Shown piece after piece: positions 22,878 to 31,206 of a DNA stretch of 64,000 bases. Source of the DNA: Planobispora rosea (GTDB lineage Bacteria > Actinomycetota > Actinomycetes > Streptosporangiales > Streptosporangiaceae); the NCBI RefSeq assembly GCF_014648175.1, contig NZ_BMQP01000025.1, forward strand, positions 1-64,000, given 5' to 3'. The notes below the pieces were generated by a model that saw only the letters and a program-made list of their open reading frames with translations, did no database searches and had not been told where the DNA came from. The translations under genes were made by a program, and so were the position numbers. Positions within the stretch are counted from its first letter, which is position 1. Each line of letters begins with the position of its first letter.

Positions 22878-24467
22878 TCAGTCCAGGGCGGCCGGGACCG
22901 GGGGCGCGGCCTCCGCGTCCGGCCCGTCCCCCTGACCGGGGCCGCCGCGCAGCGGGATCTCCTTGACGAACGCGGCCAGCAGCGGGACCACGACCGCGAA
23001 CAGGATCGCCCACCAGAACACGTCGGCGATGGAGGCGGCCAGCACCTCCAGGAATCCGCTCTTGACGGGGGCGGGCAGCTCCTCCAGGGCGGCGGGGTCG
23101 AACTGGCCGCCTCCTGAGGCGAGTTTCTCCCCCTCCGCGCCGAACCTGGCGGTCATGCCGTCGGTCAGCTGGTTGTTGAAGACGGCGCCGAACAGGGAGA
23201 CGCCGAACGAGCCGCCGATGGAGCGGAAGAAGGTGGAGGTGCTGCTGGCGACGCCCAGGTCCTTCTGCTCCACGCTGTTCTGCGCGATCAGCATGGTGGT
23301 CTGCATCAGGAAGCCCATTCCCGCGCCGAGCACCGCGATGAAGACTCCGGTCTGCCAGGAGGGGGTGGTGACGTCCATCAGTGACAGCAGCCACATGCCG
23401 ATCGCCATCACGACGCCGCCGGCGATCGGGTAGGTCTTGTACTTCCCCGTGGTGGTGATGGCGCGGCCGACGAAGAGGGAGATCACCATGGCGGCGCCCA
23501 TCATCGGCAGCATGAGCAGGCCGGAGTCGGTGGCCGAGGCACCTTGGACGATCTGCTGGAACAGCGGAAGGAAGTTGATCGCACCGAACATGGCGAAGCC
23601 GAGCAGGAAGCCGATCAGCGAGATCAGCGTGAAGTTGCGGTTGGCGAACAGGCCGAGCGGCAGGATCGGCTCGGCGGCGCGGCGCTCGACCGGGACGAAC
23701 AGGGCCAGGGTCGCCACGGCGAGCCCGGCCAGGCCGAGGATCTGCGGCGAGGTCCAGTCGTACTCGTTCCCGCCCCAGGTGGTGATGAGGACCAGCGCGG
23801 TGATGCCGATCGAGAGCAGGGTCGCGCCGAGCCAGTCGATGCGGTGCTCGGTGCGGAGCCTGGGCAGCTTGAGCCTGGCGGCGAGCAGGGCCAGGGCGAC
23901 GAACCCGATGGGCAGGTTCACGTAGAAGGCCCAGCGCCAGTCGAGGTGGTCGGTGATGAACCCGCCGACGAGCGGGCCGGCGATCATGGAAAGTGACATC
24001 ACCCCGGCCATCAGGCCCTGGTACTGTCCCCGCTCACGGGGCGGGACCAGGTCGCCGATGATCGCCATGGCGTTGACCATCAGGCCACCCGCGCCCAGCC
24101 CCTGGAAGGCGCGGAAGGCGATGAGCTGGGTCATGCCTCCCTCGGGACCGCCGAGCGGCTCGGACCCGGCCATGCCGCACAGGGCCGATCCGACCATGAA
24201 GATGACGATGGAGATCAGGAAGATGTTCTTCCGGCCGTACAGGTCGCCGATCTTCCCCCAGATGGGGGTGGAGACGGTCGTGCCGAGGACATATGCCGTG
24301 ACCACCCAGGAGAGGTGGGAGATGCCGCCGAGCTCGCCGACGATGCGGGGCATCGCGGTCCCGACGATCATGTTGTCGAGCATGGCCAGCACCATCGCGA
24401 GCATCAGGCCCGGCAGCACGACCATGACTTCGCGCCGCCGCCCCGGTGCCGGTGCGGTTTCCTTCAC
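22878..24467 (-). CDS. EmrB/QacA-type MFS exporter, DHA2 family
   Basis: A 529-residue, 14-segment drug exporter. LDNMIVGTAMPRIVGEL in the first segment and GKIGDLYGRKNIF in loop 2-3 are hallmark motifs. The long loop near the C-terminus (NNQLTDGMTARFG) is typical of the EmrB/QacA group. GTG start. The divergent TetR gene and two good palindromes between them show that it is a repressor-controlled efflux system. Confidence 0.9.
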   Translation of the reverse strand: MKETAPAPGRRREVMVVLPGLMLAMVLAMLDNMIVGTAMPRIVGELGGISHLSWVVTAYVLGTTVSTPIWGKIGDLYGRKNIFLISIVIFMVGSALCGMAGSEPLGGPEGGMTQLIAFRAFQGLGAGGLMVNAMAIIGDLVPPRERGQYQGLMAGVMSLSMIAGPLVGGFITDHLDWRWAFYVNLPIGFVALALLAARLKLPRLRTEHRIDWLGATLLSIGITALVLITTWGGNEYDWTSPQILGLAGLAVATLALFVPVERRAAEPILPLGLFANRNFTLISLIGFLLGFAMFGAINFLPLFQQIVQGASATDSGLLMLPMMGAAMVISLFVGRAITTTGKYKTYPIAGGVVMAIGMWLLSLMDVTTPSWQTGVFIAVLGAGMGFLMQTTMLIAQNSVEQKDLGVASSTSTFFRSIGGSFGVSLFGAVFNNQLTDGMTARFGAEGEKLASGGGQFDPAALEELPAPVKSGFLEVLAASIADVFWWAILFAVVVPLLAAFVKEIPLRGGPGQGDGPDAEAAPPVPAALD

Positions 24468-24511
24468 TTCCGTCGCCCCCAGGGATGGTCACCAGTTAGT
24501 CGATCTTGCTT

Positions 24512-24529
24512 ACTTGCCGACCGGCAAGT
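24512..24529. promoter_or_regulatory. Perfect TetR operator in the MFS/TetR divergent region
   Basis: ACTTGCCG-AC-CGGCAAGT is an 18-base perfect inverted repeat. It overlaps a candidate promoter for the TetR gene (TTGCCG at 24514-24519, then TATGCT at 24536-24541 after 16 bases) and lies 45 bases from the MFS start. Typical of TetR autorepression. Confidence 0.65.
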
Positions 24530-24557
24530 GTCCGATATGCTAAGAAGGTAGGCACTT

Positions 24558-24575
24558 ACTTGCCGGCCGTCAAGC
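24558..24575. promoter_or_regulatory. Second, imperfect copy of the TetR operator
   Basis: ACTTGCCG-GC-CGTCAAGC repeats the first operator with two changed positions, 46 bases away. It lies between the TetR promoter and start codon, so binding would block its transcription. Confidence 0.55.
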
Positions 24576-24622
24576 AGATTTCCGAGCAGAGAGATCCGAG
24601 CAGAGAGAAGCGTGCGAGCGTC

Positions 24623-25174
24623 ATGAGGGACCAGGCCGACACCCGTACCCGAATCCAGGACATCGCCCTGAAACTCTTCACCGATCAGGGGTACGAGGCG
24701 ACCTCGCTCCGCGAGATCGCCGAGGCCCTCGGCGTGACCAAGGCCGCCCTCTACTACCACTTCAAGACCAAGGACGACATCGTCACCAGCCTGGCCGAGG
24801 ACCGGCTGCGCAGCGTCGAGGAGCTGGCGGCCTGGGCCGCTGCCCAGCCGCGCACCGACGAGACGCGGCGCGAGCTTATCCGCCGCTACGCCGACGAGCT
24901 GCACCGCAGCCGGCACCGGGAGATCATGCGGTTCTTCGAGCGCAACCAGACCTCATTGAAGAACCACCCGGTGATGGAGAAGGCCCGCGCGAAGATGTTG
25001 GACCTCCTCGCCTTCCTCGTCGACCCCGGCGACCCCGCGACCGTCCGGCTGCGGAGCTCCATGGCCCTGTTCGCCCTGCACGCGGCCTGGTTCCTGCTCA
25101 AGGACGACGACATGACCGACGAGGAACGCCAGACCGCCGGCCTGGAGGTCGCACTGGAGCTCGCCCGGCGGTGA
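24623..25174 (+). CDS. TetR/AcrR family repressor of the divergent MFS exporter
   Basis: A 183-residue regulator beginning MRDQADTRTRIQDIALKLF, with the HTH at about residues 25-48 (SLREIAEALGVTKAALYYHFKTKDDI). ATG start with AGAGAAG 13 bases before it. The operators at 24512 and 24558 lie upstream, and the EmrB-like exporter is divergent. The GTG of the DUF4031 gene overlaps its stop codon, so the two are co-translated. Confidence 0.85.
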   Translation: MRDQADTRTRIQDIALKLFTDQGYEATSLREIAEALGVTKAALYYHFKTKDDIVTSLAEDRLRSVEELAAWAAAQPRTDETRRELIRRYADELHRSRHREIMRFFERNQTSLKNHPVMEKARAKMLDLLAFLVDPGDPATVRLRSSMALFALHAAWFLLKDDDMTDEERQTAGLEVALELARR

Positions 25175-25452
25175 GCGTACTCATCGATCCGCCCAACTGG
25201 CCGGGCCCGCGCGGGCTGCTCTGGTCCCATCTGGTCAGCGACGTCTCCGTCGAGGAGCTGCACGCCTTCGCCGCCGCGCTGGGCGTGCCGCCCCGGGCCT
25301 TCGACCGCGACCACTACGACGTGCCCGAGACCGTCTACGAACGGGCGATCGCGCTGGGCGCCGAGGCGGTGTCCTCGCGCGAGCTTGTCACCCGCCTCAC
25401 CGCCGCGGGCCTGCGCAGGCGCAGAATCCGTCCCTCAACCCACCGCTGGTAA
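25171..25452 (+). CDS. DUF4031 domain protein
   Basis: A 93-residue protein spanning one DUF4031 domain: VLIDPPNWPGPRG, SHLVSDVSVEELHAFAAALG and DRDHYDVPE, followed by an AIALGAEAV helix. Function unknown. Translation is coupled to the TetR gene through a GTGA overlap. The C-terminus is basic. Confidence 0.75.
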   Translation: MSVLIDPPNWPGPRGLLWSHLVSDVSVEELHAFAAALGVPPRAFDRDHYDVPETVYERAIALGAEAVSSRELVTRLTAAGLRRRRIRPSTHRW

Positions 25453-25534
25453 AGTTCGTCCTTAAATCGTTATGCATCCGCATGGGTGTCTCCACCACGG
25501 GAAGGGCTATGAGCCAGCCGTGAAGGAGGGGACT

Positions 25535-25984
25535 GTGGAAGCCACGATCGCACTGCGCCTGCCGCGCGACGCCGCCAGTGTTCCGGTCATCAGGCAGATG
25601 CTGGACTCGGCGCTGGACGCTCTGGGCGTGCAGCGGCAGATCCGCGAGGACATCCAGCTCATGCTCTCGGAGGCGTGCTCCAATGTGATCAAACACGCCG
25701 CCTCCAGCGACGACTACACCGTGCGGACCGAGCTCTGCCACGACCGCTGCGTGATCAAGGTCGTGGACGAGGGGAAGGGGTTCGACTTCACCGGAGCCCG
25801 TCAGGCCCCTCCGAACGCCGAGTCGGGCCGCGGTTTGATGATCATGGAAGCGCTGGCCGACAACATCCGCTTCGACAAGCGCGAGGAGAAGGGCTCCATC
25901 GTCTGCCTGGAGAAGGAACTCCGGTTCGACGAGGACGCCCCCGGCGAGTCACTGCTGCTCAGCGATGAGCTTGAGCTCCGATAG
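25535..25984 (+). CDS. RsbW-like anti-sigma ATPase (HATPase_c_2)
   Basis: A 149-residue GHKL ATPase of the serine-kinase anti-sigma type. N-box E46xxxN50xxxH54 (EACSNVIKH), G1 box DEGKGF (78-83) and G2 box GRGLMIM (98-104) are complete. Such proteins bind a sigma factor or phosphorylate an anti-anti-sigma partner. The GTG at 25535 is chosen for the AAGGAGG immediately upstream. No partner STAS or sigma gene is adjacent. Its 3' end overlaps the convergent WS/DGAT gene by 36 bases. Confidence 0.85.
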   Translation: MEATIALRLPRDAASVPVIRQMLDSALDALGVQRQIREDIQLMLSEACSNVIKHAASSDDYTVRTELCHDRCVIKVVDEGKGFDFTGARQAPPNAESGRGLMIMEALADNIRFDKREEKGSIVCLEKELRFDEDAPGESLLLSDELELR

Positions 25985-27388
25985 GGCGTCGCGGAGATAG
26001 TCGGTGATCGTCCACACGTCGGGAACCATCTCCCGGCAGGCGATCACGCCGACGTCCAGCGAGCCGTCGTAGGAGAAGACGGTGATGTTGAGACCGCCGC
26101 TGCCGTCGGTGATCACCGAGACGGGATAGTAGGACAGCAGCCGCGAACGGCAGACGTAGAGGGGGATCTGCGGGCCGGGGACGTTGGAGATGATCAAGTT
26201 GATCGGCCCGGCGGTCTCGGCGAACAGGTTGAAGGCGGCCCTGGCCGCCAGCCCCGTCAGGGCTGAGGGCATCACGTCGCTGACCTGCTGCAGCCAGCGG
26301 GCCGGGGCGAGCGACGAGCGGGCCTTGATCATTGCCATCGCGTCCCGCACGGCGTTCAGCCGCTCCACCGGATCGGCGATCTGCGTCGCCAGCTGAGCGA
26401 TCATGATCGTGACCTGGTTGCCCGCGCTCTCGTCCCCCGGGGTGCGCAGGGAGAACGGCACACCGGCGATGAGCGGCCGGTCCGGCAGGGCGTCGTGCTT
26501 GAGCATCCACTGCCGCAGCGCCCCCGCGCAGATGGTCATCACCACGTCGTTCACCGTCACGCCGAAGGCGTTCTTGATCTGCTTGACCTCGTCGAGCGAG
26601 AGCGCGGCGAAGGCGAACCTGCGGTGAGCGCTGATCCGCCCGCTGAACGGGGTGCGCGGCACGCTCATCCTGGGCAGCGCGGGCACCGGGACCCTGCCGG
26701 TCAGGCGGTGGGCCAGGCCGCGGGTGACGCGAGAGACCAGGCCCGCGCCGGGCACCTGGGAGACGACGGGGATCTCGTCGAGGTGGGGGACCGCGTCGAC
26801 GAGGAACCTGAACGTGTTCGCCGGGTTGACGACGGCCTTGGCCACGCCCCGGGCGATCATCTCGGATGCGCCGACGCGCTCGGGCGGCCCGGCCGCCGGC
26901 TGCGCGGGCGGGAGCTGCGCGGGCTCGGGTGAGGTGTCCAGCAGCGAGGCGAGCACGCCGGCACCGGTGACGCCGTCGACCGCGGCGTGGTGGACCTTGA
27001 TGTAGAGGGCCATCCTGTCGCCCGCGAGGCCATGGATCAGGTACATCTCCCACAGCGGGCGGCGCCGGTCGAGCCGGCGGGCGTGCAACCGGGACACCTG
27101 CTCCCCCAGCTGCTCGTCGCTGCCCGGCGCGGGCAGCGCGAGCTCGCGCACGTGGTAGTCGAGGTCGATCTTGTCATCCTCGGTCCAGTACGGATGGTCC
27201 AGGCCGAAGGGGACCGAGACGAGCCGCTGCCGGAAGGGCTCGGCCACGTGGAGCCGGCCGGCCATCAGGGAGAGCAGGTCCCCCCGGGTCAGCCCGCCCT
27301 CCAGGATCGCCAGACCGGCGATGTTCGCGACGTTCGTCGCGGTCTCGAGGTTCAGGAACTGCGTGTCCAGCGCGCTGAGCTGACGCAT
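25949..27388 (-). CDS. Wax ester synthase/diacylglycerol acyltransferase (WS/DGAT)
   Basis: A 479-residue bifunctional acyltransferase that makes triacylglycerols or wax esters from acyl-CoA, usually at the membrane. The catalytic HHAAVDG is at 133-139 (His134, Asp138). PLWEMYLI (111-118), the later NDVVMTICAGALRQWM segment and ISNVPGP also match the family. The length is normal. ATG start, GGAGG seven bases upstream. A 52-residue membrane protein gene ends three bases before it and is probably in the same operon. Confidence 0.9.
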   Translation of the reverse strand: MRQLSALDTQFLNLETATNVANIAGLAILEGGLTRGDLLSLMAGRLHVAEPFRQRLVSVPFGLDHPYWTEDDKIDLDYHVRELALPAPGSDEQLGEQVSRLHARRLDRRRPLWEMYLIHGLAGDRMALYIKVHHAAVDGVTGAGVLASLLDTSPEPAQLPPAQPAAGPPERVGASEMIARGVAKAVVNPANTFRFLVDAVPHLDEIPVVSQVPGAGLVSRVTRGLAHRLTGRVPVPALPRMSVPRTPFSGRISAHRRFAFAALSLDEVKQIKNAFGVTVNDVVMTICAGALRQWMLKHDALPDRPLIAGVPFSLRTPGDESAGNQVTIMIAQLATQIADPVERLNAVRDAMAMIKARSSLAPARWLQQVSDVMPSALTGLAARAAFNLFAETAGPINLIISNVPGPQIPLYVCRSRLLSYYPVSVITDGSGGLNITVFSYDGSLDVGVIACREMVPDVWTITDYLRDALSELKLIAEQQ

Positions 27389-27391
27389 GGC

Positions 27392-27550
27392 CTACCTCCC
27401 GGGGGTCTGTGCTCCGTCTTTCTCCCGTCCGGTGAACACGGCCGTCACCACGAGGACGATCAGCCCGATCGCCGCGATGGCCAGCACTGCCAGACCGATG
27501 AGCCCGAACGCGATCAGGATGGTGAAGATCTCGCCGATCAACTGACGCAC
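27392..27550 (-). CDS. Small membrane protein upstream of WS/DGAT
   Basis: A 52-residue frame from the GTG at 27550 to a TAG three bases before the acyltransferase start. Residues 7-40 are almost entirely hydrophobic (ILIAFGLIGLAVLAIAAI and on), enough for one long or two short membrane segments, followed by a charged tail GREKDG. Composition, coding-like codon use and tight spacing support a real gene. A role in anchoring the acyltransferase at lipid bodies or membrane is only a guess. No clear ribosome binding site. Confidence 0.6.
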   Translation of the reverse strand: MRQLIGEIFTILIAFGLIGLAVLAIAAIGLIVLVVTAVFTGREKDGAQTPGR

Positions 27551-27612
27551 CGGAGAGCACTGCCCGGATTATCCGCTTCGTACACCGGGTTCCCGCGCAC
27601 GGGAGAAAGTTC

Positions 27613-28473
27613 TCACCCCCGGGTGCCATCCCGGAACGCCTCCCCCGGCAGGGACAGCAGGGCCGTGTGCAGCCGGGCCGCGTTCGCGGGGTCGAACTCC
27701 GGACGGTCGAGGCGCACCGGCCGGCCCCGGAGGAACGCGCTGAGCGGTTCCGTCGGCGGGTCGTCCAGGAGGGCGGCGACCGGGCCCACGGCCCTGTCCA
27801 CCGGCTGGGCGAACAGGGCTGCCATCGCCTTCGTCAGACCGCGCATGGGCTGCCGGAGCGACTGCGTCATCCCGGTCGCGACGAACCCGGGGTTGTAGAG
27901 GACGTAGCGGGTCCGCCCGCCCGCGTGCCGCTCCGCGAACGACACGCCCAGCAGGTCGTTCGCCCGGGCGCCCTGCATGGTCACCCTTCCGGCCCGGTAC
28001 GGCGCCCGCTCGTGCTGCAGGTCGTCCCAGCGCATCGTCCCGGCCGTGATCCCGCCCACCCCGCACAGGCTGAGGATCACCGGGGTGCCGGGGGCGCGTT
28101 CCAGGGATCCGCGCAGCCCTTCGGCCAGCAGGTGGCGGCTGAGGACGTAGAGGGCGAAGGTCTGCTCCAGCCCTTCGGCGGTCCGGATCCGGCGGGGGTT
28201 GTAGCGGTAGGCCCCCAGGACGAGGGCGTCCAGGACCGGATGCCGGTCGGCGAGCTCGGCGGCGACGGCCCGCGACCGGGCGGCCGAGCCGAGGTCGGCC
28301 TGGACGAACTCGGCCCGTTCGCCGGCGCCGAGCCGTACGGCCTCCCGCAGGAGGCGCCCGCCCTTGCCGGGGTCGCTGCCCACGGCGACGACCCGCTCCC
28401 CTCCCGCCAGGTAGCGCAGGGCGAGTCCCCGGCCGATGCCGTCGGTGCCGCCCGTGATGACGATCGTTCTCAT
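27613..28473 (-). CDS. Short-chain dehydrogenase/reductase-like protein
   Basis: A 286-residue Rossmann-fold protein. TGGTDGIGRG (8-17) binds NAD(P), VQADLG is the adenine-ring motif, and YNPGFVATGM is a typical SDR C-terminal motif. The catalytic Tyr segment reads YRAGR, so the usual YxxxK lysine is replaced by arginine, and the normal NNAG motif is absent. Catalysis may be altered or lost. ATG start. Divergent from a TetR gene with two shared operators. Confidence 0.8.
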   Translation of the reverse strand: MRTIVITGGTDGIGRGLALRYLAGGERVVAVGSDPGKGGRLLREAVRLGAGERAEFVQADLGSAARSRAVAAELADRHPVLDALVLGAYRYNPRRIRTAEGLEQTFALYVLSRHLLAEGLRGSLERAPGTPVILSLCGVGGITAGTMRWDDLQHERAPYRAGRVTMQGARANDLLGVSFAERHAGGRTRYVLYNPGFVATGMTQSLRQPMRGLTKAMAALFAQPVDRAVGPVAALLDDPPTEPLSAFLRGRPVRLDRPEFDPANAARLHTALLSLPGEAFRDGTRG

Positions 28474-28487
28474 CGGTCCTCCACAAG

Positions 28488-28503
28488 TTGAGGTCTTCCT
28501 CAG
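28488..28503. promoter_or_regulatory. TetR operator 1 in the SDR/TetR divergent region
   Basis: TTGAGG-tctt-CCTCAG is an inverted repeat with one mismatch, 15 bases upstream of the SDR start. It matches the second copy at 28516. Confidence 0.55.
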
Positions 28504-28515
28504 ATTAAGGGGAAG

Positions 28516-28531
28516 TTGAGGGTGCCCTCAA
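28516..28531. promoter_or_regulatory. TetR operator 2, perfect inverted repeat
   Basis: TTGAGG-gtgc-CCTCAA is a perfect 6+6 repeat, 28 bases from operator 1. It covers the likely promoter of the TetR gene. TAGGCT stands six bases before the ATG, suggesting a leaderless message. Confidence 0.6.
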
Positions 28532-28548
28532 GTAGGTAGGCTGCGGAT

Positions 28549-29172
28549 ATGGCGAAACCGCTGCGCAAGGACGCCCAGCGCAACCGCGACCTGCTCGTCG
28601 CGGCGGCCCGGGAGCTCTTCGCCGAACGGGGGCTCGACGTCCCACTGGAGGAGATCGCCCGCTGCGCGGGGGTGAGCATCGGCACGCTCTACAACCGCTT
28701 CCCGGGCAGGGCCGACCTGATCGACGCGGTTTTCGCCGACCGCGTGGCGGCCACGCGCGTGCTCGCGGAGGAGGCGCTGGACATGCCGGACGCGTGGGAC
28801 GGCCTGGTCCGCTTCCTGACGGGAGTGTGCGAGATGCAGGCCGCCGACCTGGGCTACAACGCCCTGGCCTCCGAGCGCGGGCCCTACGCCGCCGCGAGCG
28901 AGGAGGCCGTGGCCGAGGGCTACGCGCTCATGCGGCGGATCGTCGCACGGGCGCAGGAGAGCGGCACGTTACGTCCCGATGTGACGCTGGAGGACATGGT
29001 CTTCGTGGTCTGGGGCCACGCCCGTACCGTCGAGGCCACGGCGGCGATCGCGCCCCGCCTCTGGCGCCGCCACCTCGCCCTGCTCCTGGACGGTCTGCGG
29101 ACCCCCGAACCCAGCCCGCTGCCCGAACCCCCGCTCAGCCCGGAGCAAGCCCGGCGGGCGATGTCCCCGTAG
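28549..29172 (+). CDS. TetR/AcrR family repressor of the divergent SDR gene
   Basis: A 207-residue regulator with HTH at about residues 10-55 (PLEEIARCAGVSIGTLYNRFPGRADLI) and a helical ligand domain ending in a proline-rich tail. ATG start at 28549. The twin TTGAGG-N4-CCTCAA sites upstream are the probable targets, giving control of itself and the SDR gene. It ends nine bases from the convergent XRE gene. Confidence 0.85.
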   Translation: MAKPLRKDAQRNRDLLVAAARELFAERGLDVPLEEIARCAGVSIGTLYNRFPGRADLIDAVFADRVAATRVLAEEALDMPDAWDGLVRFLTGVCEMQAADLGYNALASERGPYAAASEEAVAEGYALMRRIVARAQESGTLRPDVTLEDMVFVVWGHARTVEATAAIAPRLWRRHLALLLDGLRTPEPSPLPEPPLSPEQARRAMSP

Positions 29173-29181
29173 TCCTCGCGG

Positions 29182-30087
29182 TCACAGCTCCCCGCGGATC
29201 CGGGTGAGGATCTCTCCGCTCTTCGCGGCGGGCTCGGCGTCGATGCACAGGCGCTCCATCACCTCGAGGTAGCGATCCACCTCGTTGCGCTTCTCCAGGT
29301 AGACGGCGCTGGTGAGCTGCTCCATGTAGACCACGTCGGGCAGGTCGGGCTGGGAGAAGCGCAGGATGCTGAAGGGGCCCCCGGCGGCGGCGTGACCGCC
29401 CATGCTGAACGGCGCGATCTGGATGGTCACGTTGGGCAGGTCGAGCATCTGCAGGAGGTGGTCGAGCTGGTCGCGCATCACCTCGGGGCCGCCGAGCGGA
29501 CGGCGCAGCGCCGCCTCGTCCAGCACCACCCACAGGTGGGGCGGGTCGGCGGCGTACAGGAGCCGCTGGCGCGCCATGCGCAGCCGCACCCGCTGCCGGA
29601 GCTCCTCCTCGGAGGCGTCCGGGAAGCCGAGCAGGATCACCGCCCGCGCGTACTCCTCGGTCTGCAGCAGGCCGGGGACGAACTGGACCTCGTAGTTGCG
29701 GATGATGGCGGCGGACTGCTCCAGGCCGACGTAGGTCTCGAACCAGGACGGCAGGACATCGCTGTAGTTGTGCCACCAGCCGGGCCGGTTGGCCCGCTCG
29801 ACGAGTGACAGCAGCGCGGAGCGCTCGCCCTCGCCCTCCACGCCGTACAGCGTGAGGAGGTCGGCCACGTCCCTGACCCGGAAGCTCACGCGGCCGTGCT
29901 CCATCCGGCTGACCTTCGAGTGGGACGCGCGGATCGCGCGGCCCGCCTCGTCGAGGGTGATGTGCCGCTCCTCGCGCAGGCGGCGGAGCTGCGTTCCGAT
30001 CACGATCCTCAGCACCGTCGAGCTGCCCTGCATCTGGGTCATCGAGACGGGGGTGGTCGGGTCCTGCCGGGCGGGGGATGCGATCAT
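29182..30087 (-). CDS. XRE regulator with DUF5753 domain
   Basis: A 301-residue Streptomyces-type regulator. The helix-turn-helix is at about residues 28-85 (LDEAGRAIRASHSKVSRMEHG). The DUF5753 domain follows (about 110-290; WFETYVGLEQSAAIIRNYEVQFVPGLLQTEEYARAV). Such proteins work with DUF397 partners in the control of development or antibiotic production (AbaA-like loci). ATG at 30087 with AAGGA eight bases upstream. The DUF397 gene lies 118 bases upstream on the same strand. Confidence 0.88.
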   Translation of the reverse strand: MIASPARQDPTTPVSMTQMQGSSTVLRIVIGTQLRRLREERHITLDEAGRAIRASHSKVSRMEHGRVSFRVRDVADLLTLYGVEGEGERSALLSLVERANRPGWWHNYSDVLPSWFETYVGLEQSAAIIRNYEVQFVPGLLQTEEYARAVILLGFPDASEEELRQRVRLRMARQRLLYAADPPHLWVVLDEAALRRPLGGPEVMRDQLDHLLQMLDLPNVTIQIAPFSMGGHAAAGGPFSILRFSQPDLPDVVYMEQLTSAVYLEKRNEVDRYLEVMERLCIDAEPAAKSGEILTRIRGEL

Positions 30088-30205
30088 TGAGCAGTCCTTC
30101 GTGCGCGGATTGCGAACCTCTGCCCACTCATCGTGGTCGTCGCGACCCCTTACGGTACTCCGATCACTCGGAATCGACCAGATAGAACTTTATTCTTCAA
30201 TCATT

Positions 30206-30442
30206 TCAGTCCGCCAGATCGTCGAATTCCCCGTTCTTCACACCGTGAATGAAGGCCTCGACATCACCACGCGTGTAGATCAGCGCGGGCCCCTGAGGAT
30301 CACGCGAGTTCCGCATGGCGATCCCGTCACCGGGGAGGCGCGCCAGTTCCACGCAGTTGCCGCTGGGGTTGCTGAAACGGCTTTTCCGCCAGGCGACCGC
30401 CCCGAGCAGAGACGCCGGCACCCCGTTGCCGAGCCGATCCAT
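30206..30442 (-). CDS. DUF397 domain protein
   Basis: A 78-residue DUF397 protein. AWRKSRFSNPSGNCVELA and GIAMRNSRDPQGPAL, followed by a terminal helix, are the family hallmarks. DUF397 proteins are partners or antagonists of the neighbouring XRE-DUF5753 regulators. The ATG at 30442 is preferred, as GGGAGG lies six bases upstream. Divergent from an RsbW-like ATPase gene. Confidence 0.88.
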   Translation of the reverse strand: MDRLGNGVPASLLGAVAWRKSRFSNPSGNCVELARLPGDGIAMRNSRDPQGPALIYTRGDVEAFIHGVKNGEFDDLAD

Positions 30443-30497
30443 CCTCACCCTCCCGAGCCAGCAGGAAACGTTGTGATCAGCATAGGCTTTGTGCAGC

Positions 30498-30539
30498 TGC
30501 ACGTGCATCCGTACTTGCGTCTCCATAGCCGCACGTGCA
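30498..30539. promoter_or_regulatory. Twin GCACGTGCA motifs in the DUF397/ATPase divergent region
   Basis: GCACGTGCA occurs at 30499-30507 (within the ten-base palindrome TGCACGTGCA) and at 30531-30539, 32 bases apart or about three helical turns. They are good candidates for binding by the XRE-DUF5753 regulator. Confidence 0.45.
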
Positions 30540-30594
30540 AGATAACTAAGCGAACACCCCGTTACGCGATCGCCGTCTCCCCCCAGGGTCGCTG

Positions 30595-31206
30595 ATGACT
30601 GGTTTCCAGAGGCATGAGCTCGCTTCCGTCCCGGCCGAGATCGGCGACTGGGAGCGATGGTTGTCGCTGCTCGACCAGGCACTCCTGCCGAACGGGGTTC
30701 CGGATGAGCCCGGTGAGGACGATCGCCCCGGACACCTGCAGCTGGCGGTGCGCAACCTCCACCACGACCAGTACGCCGCCCGGGCCGCCCGCGAGTTCAC
30801 CTCCACGTCGCTGCGGGCCTGGGCGCTGGAACACCTGATAGGCGACACCGCCGTCGTCGTCTCCGAACTGGTCACCAACGCCGTGCGCCACGGCGTGGAC
30901 GACGCGGACGACGCGGACGACGCGGACGATCCGGCCTCCGTACGCTCCGCCGAGCCGGTCAAGGTGATGATCTGCCGCACGGAGCGCTCCGTGGTCTGCG
31001 CGGTCACCGACCCCAGCCCGCGGGGCCCTCAGCTCCGGGACCCCGACTACGAGGCGGAGAACGGCCGCGGCCTCCAGGTCATCCAGGGGATCAGCCACAC
31101 GTGGGGCTGGTCCCCCCTCCAGACGCGGGGCAAGGCCGTGTGGGCGGCGTTCACCATCTCTCCCTCCTCTCCCGCGCGCGAGCGGCGGCTGGAACCCTGC
31201 CCCTGA
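30595..31206 (+). CDS. RsbW-like ATPase of an AbaA-type locus
   Basis: A 203-residue protein with a GHKL ATPase domain. N-box SELVTNAVRHG (about 90-100), a weak G1 box TDPSPRGPQ, and GRGLQVI as G2. About 60 residues precede the domain. The acidic DDADDADDADDP insert (about 101-112) comes from a nine-base DNA repeat. Likely anti-sigma or anti-regulator function beside the XRE/DUF397 pair. ATG at 30595. Confidence 0.8.
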   Translation: MTGFQRHELASVPAEIGDWERWLSLLDQALLPNGVPDEPGEDDRPGHLQLAVRNLHHDQYAARAAREFTSTSLRAWALEHLIGDTAVVVSELVTNAVRHGVDDADDADDADDPASVRSAEPVKVMICRTERSVVCAVTDPSPRGPQLRDPDYEAENGRGLQVIQGISHTWGWSPLQTRGKAVWAAFTISPSSPARERRLEPCP

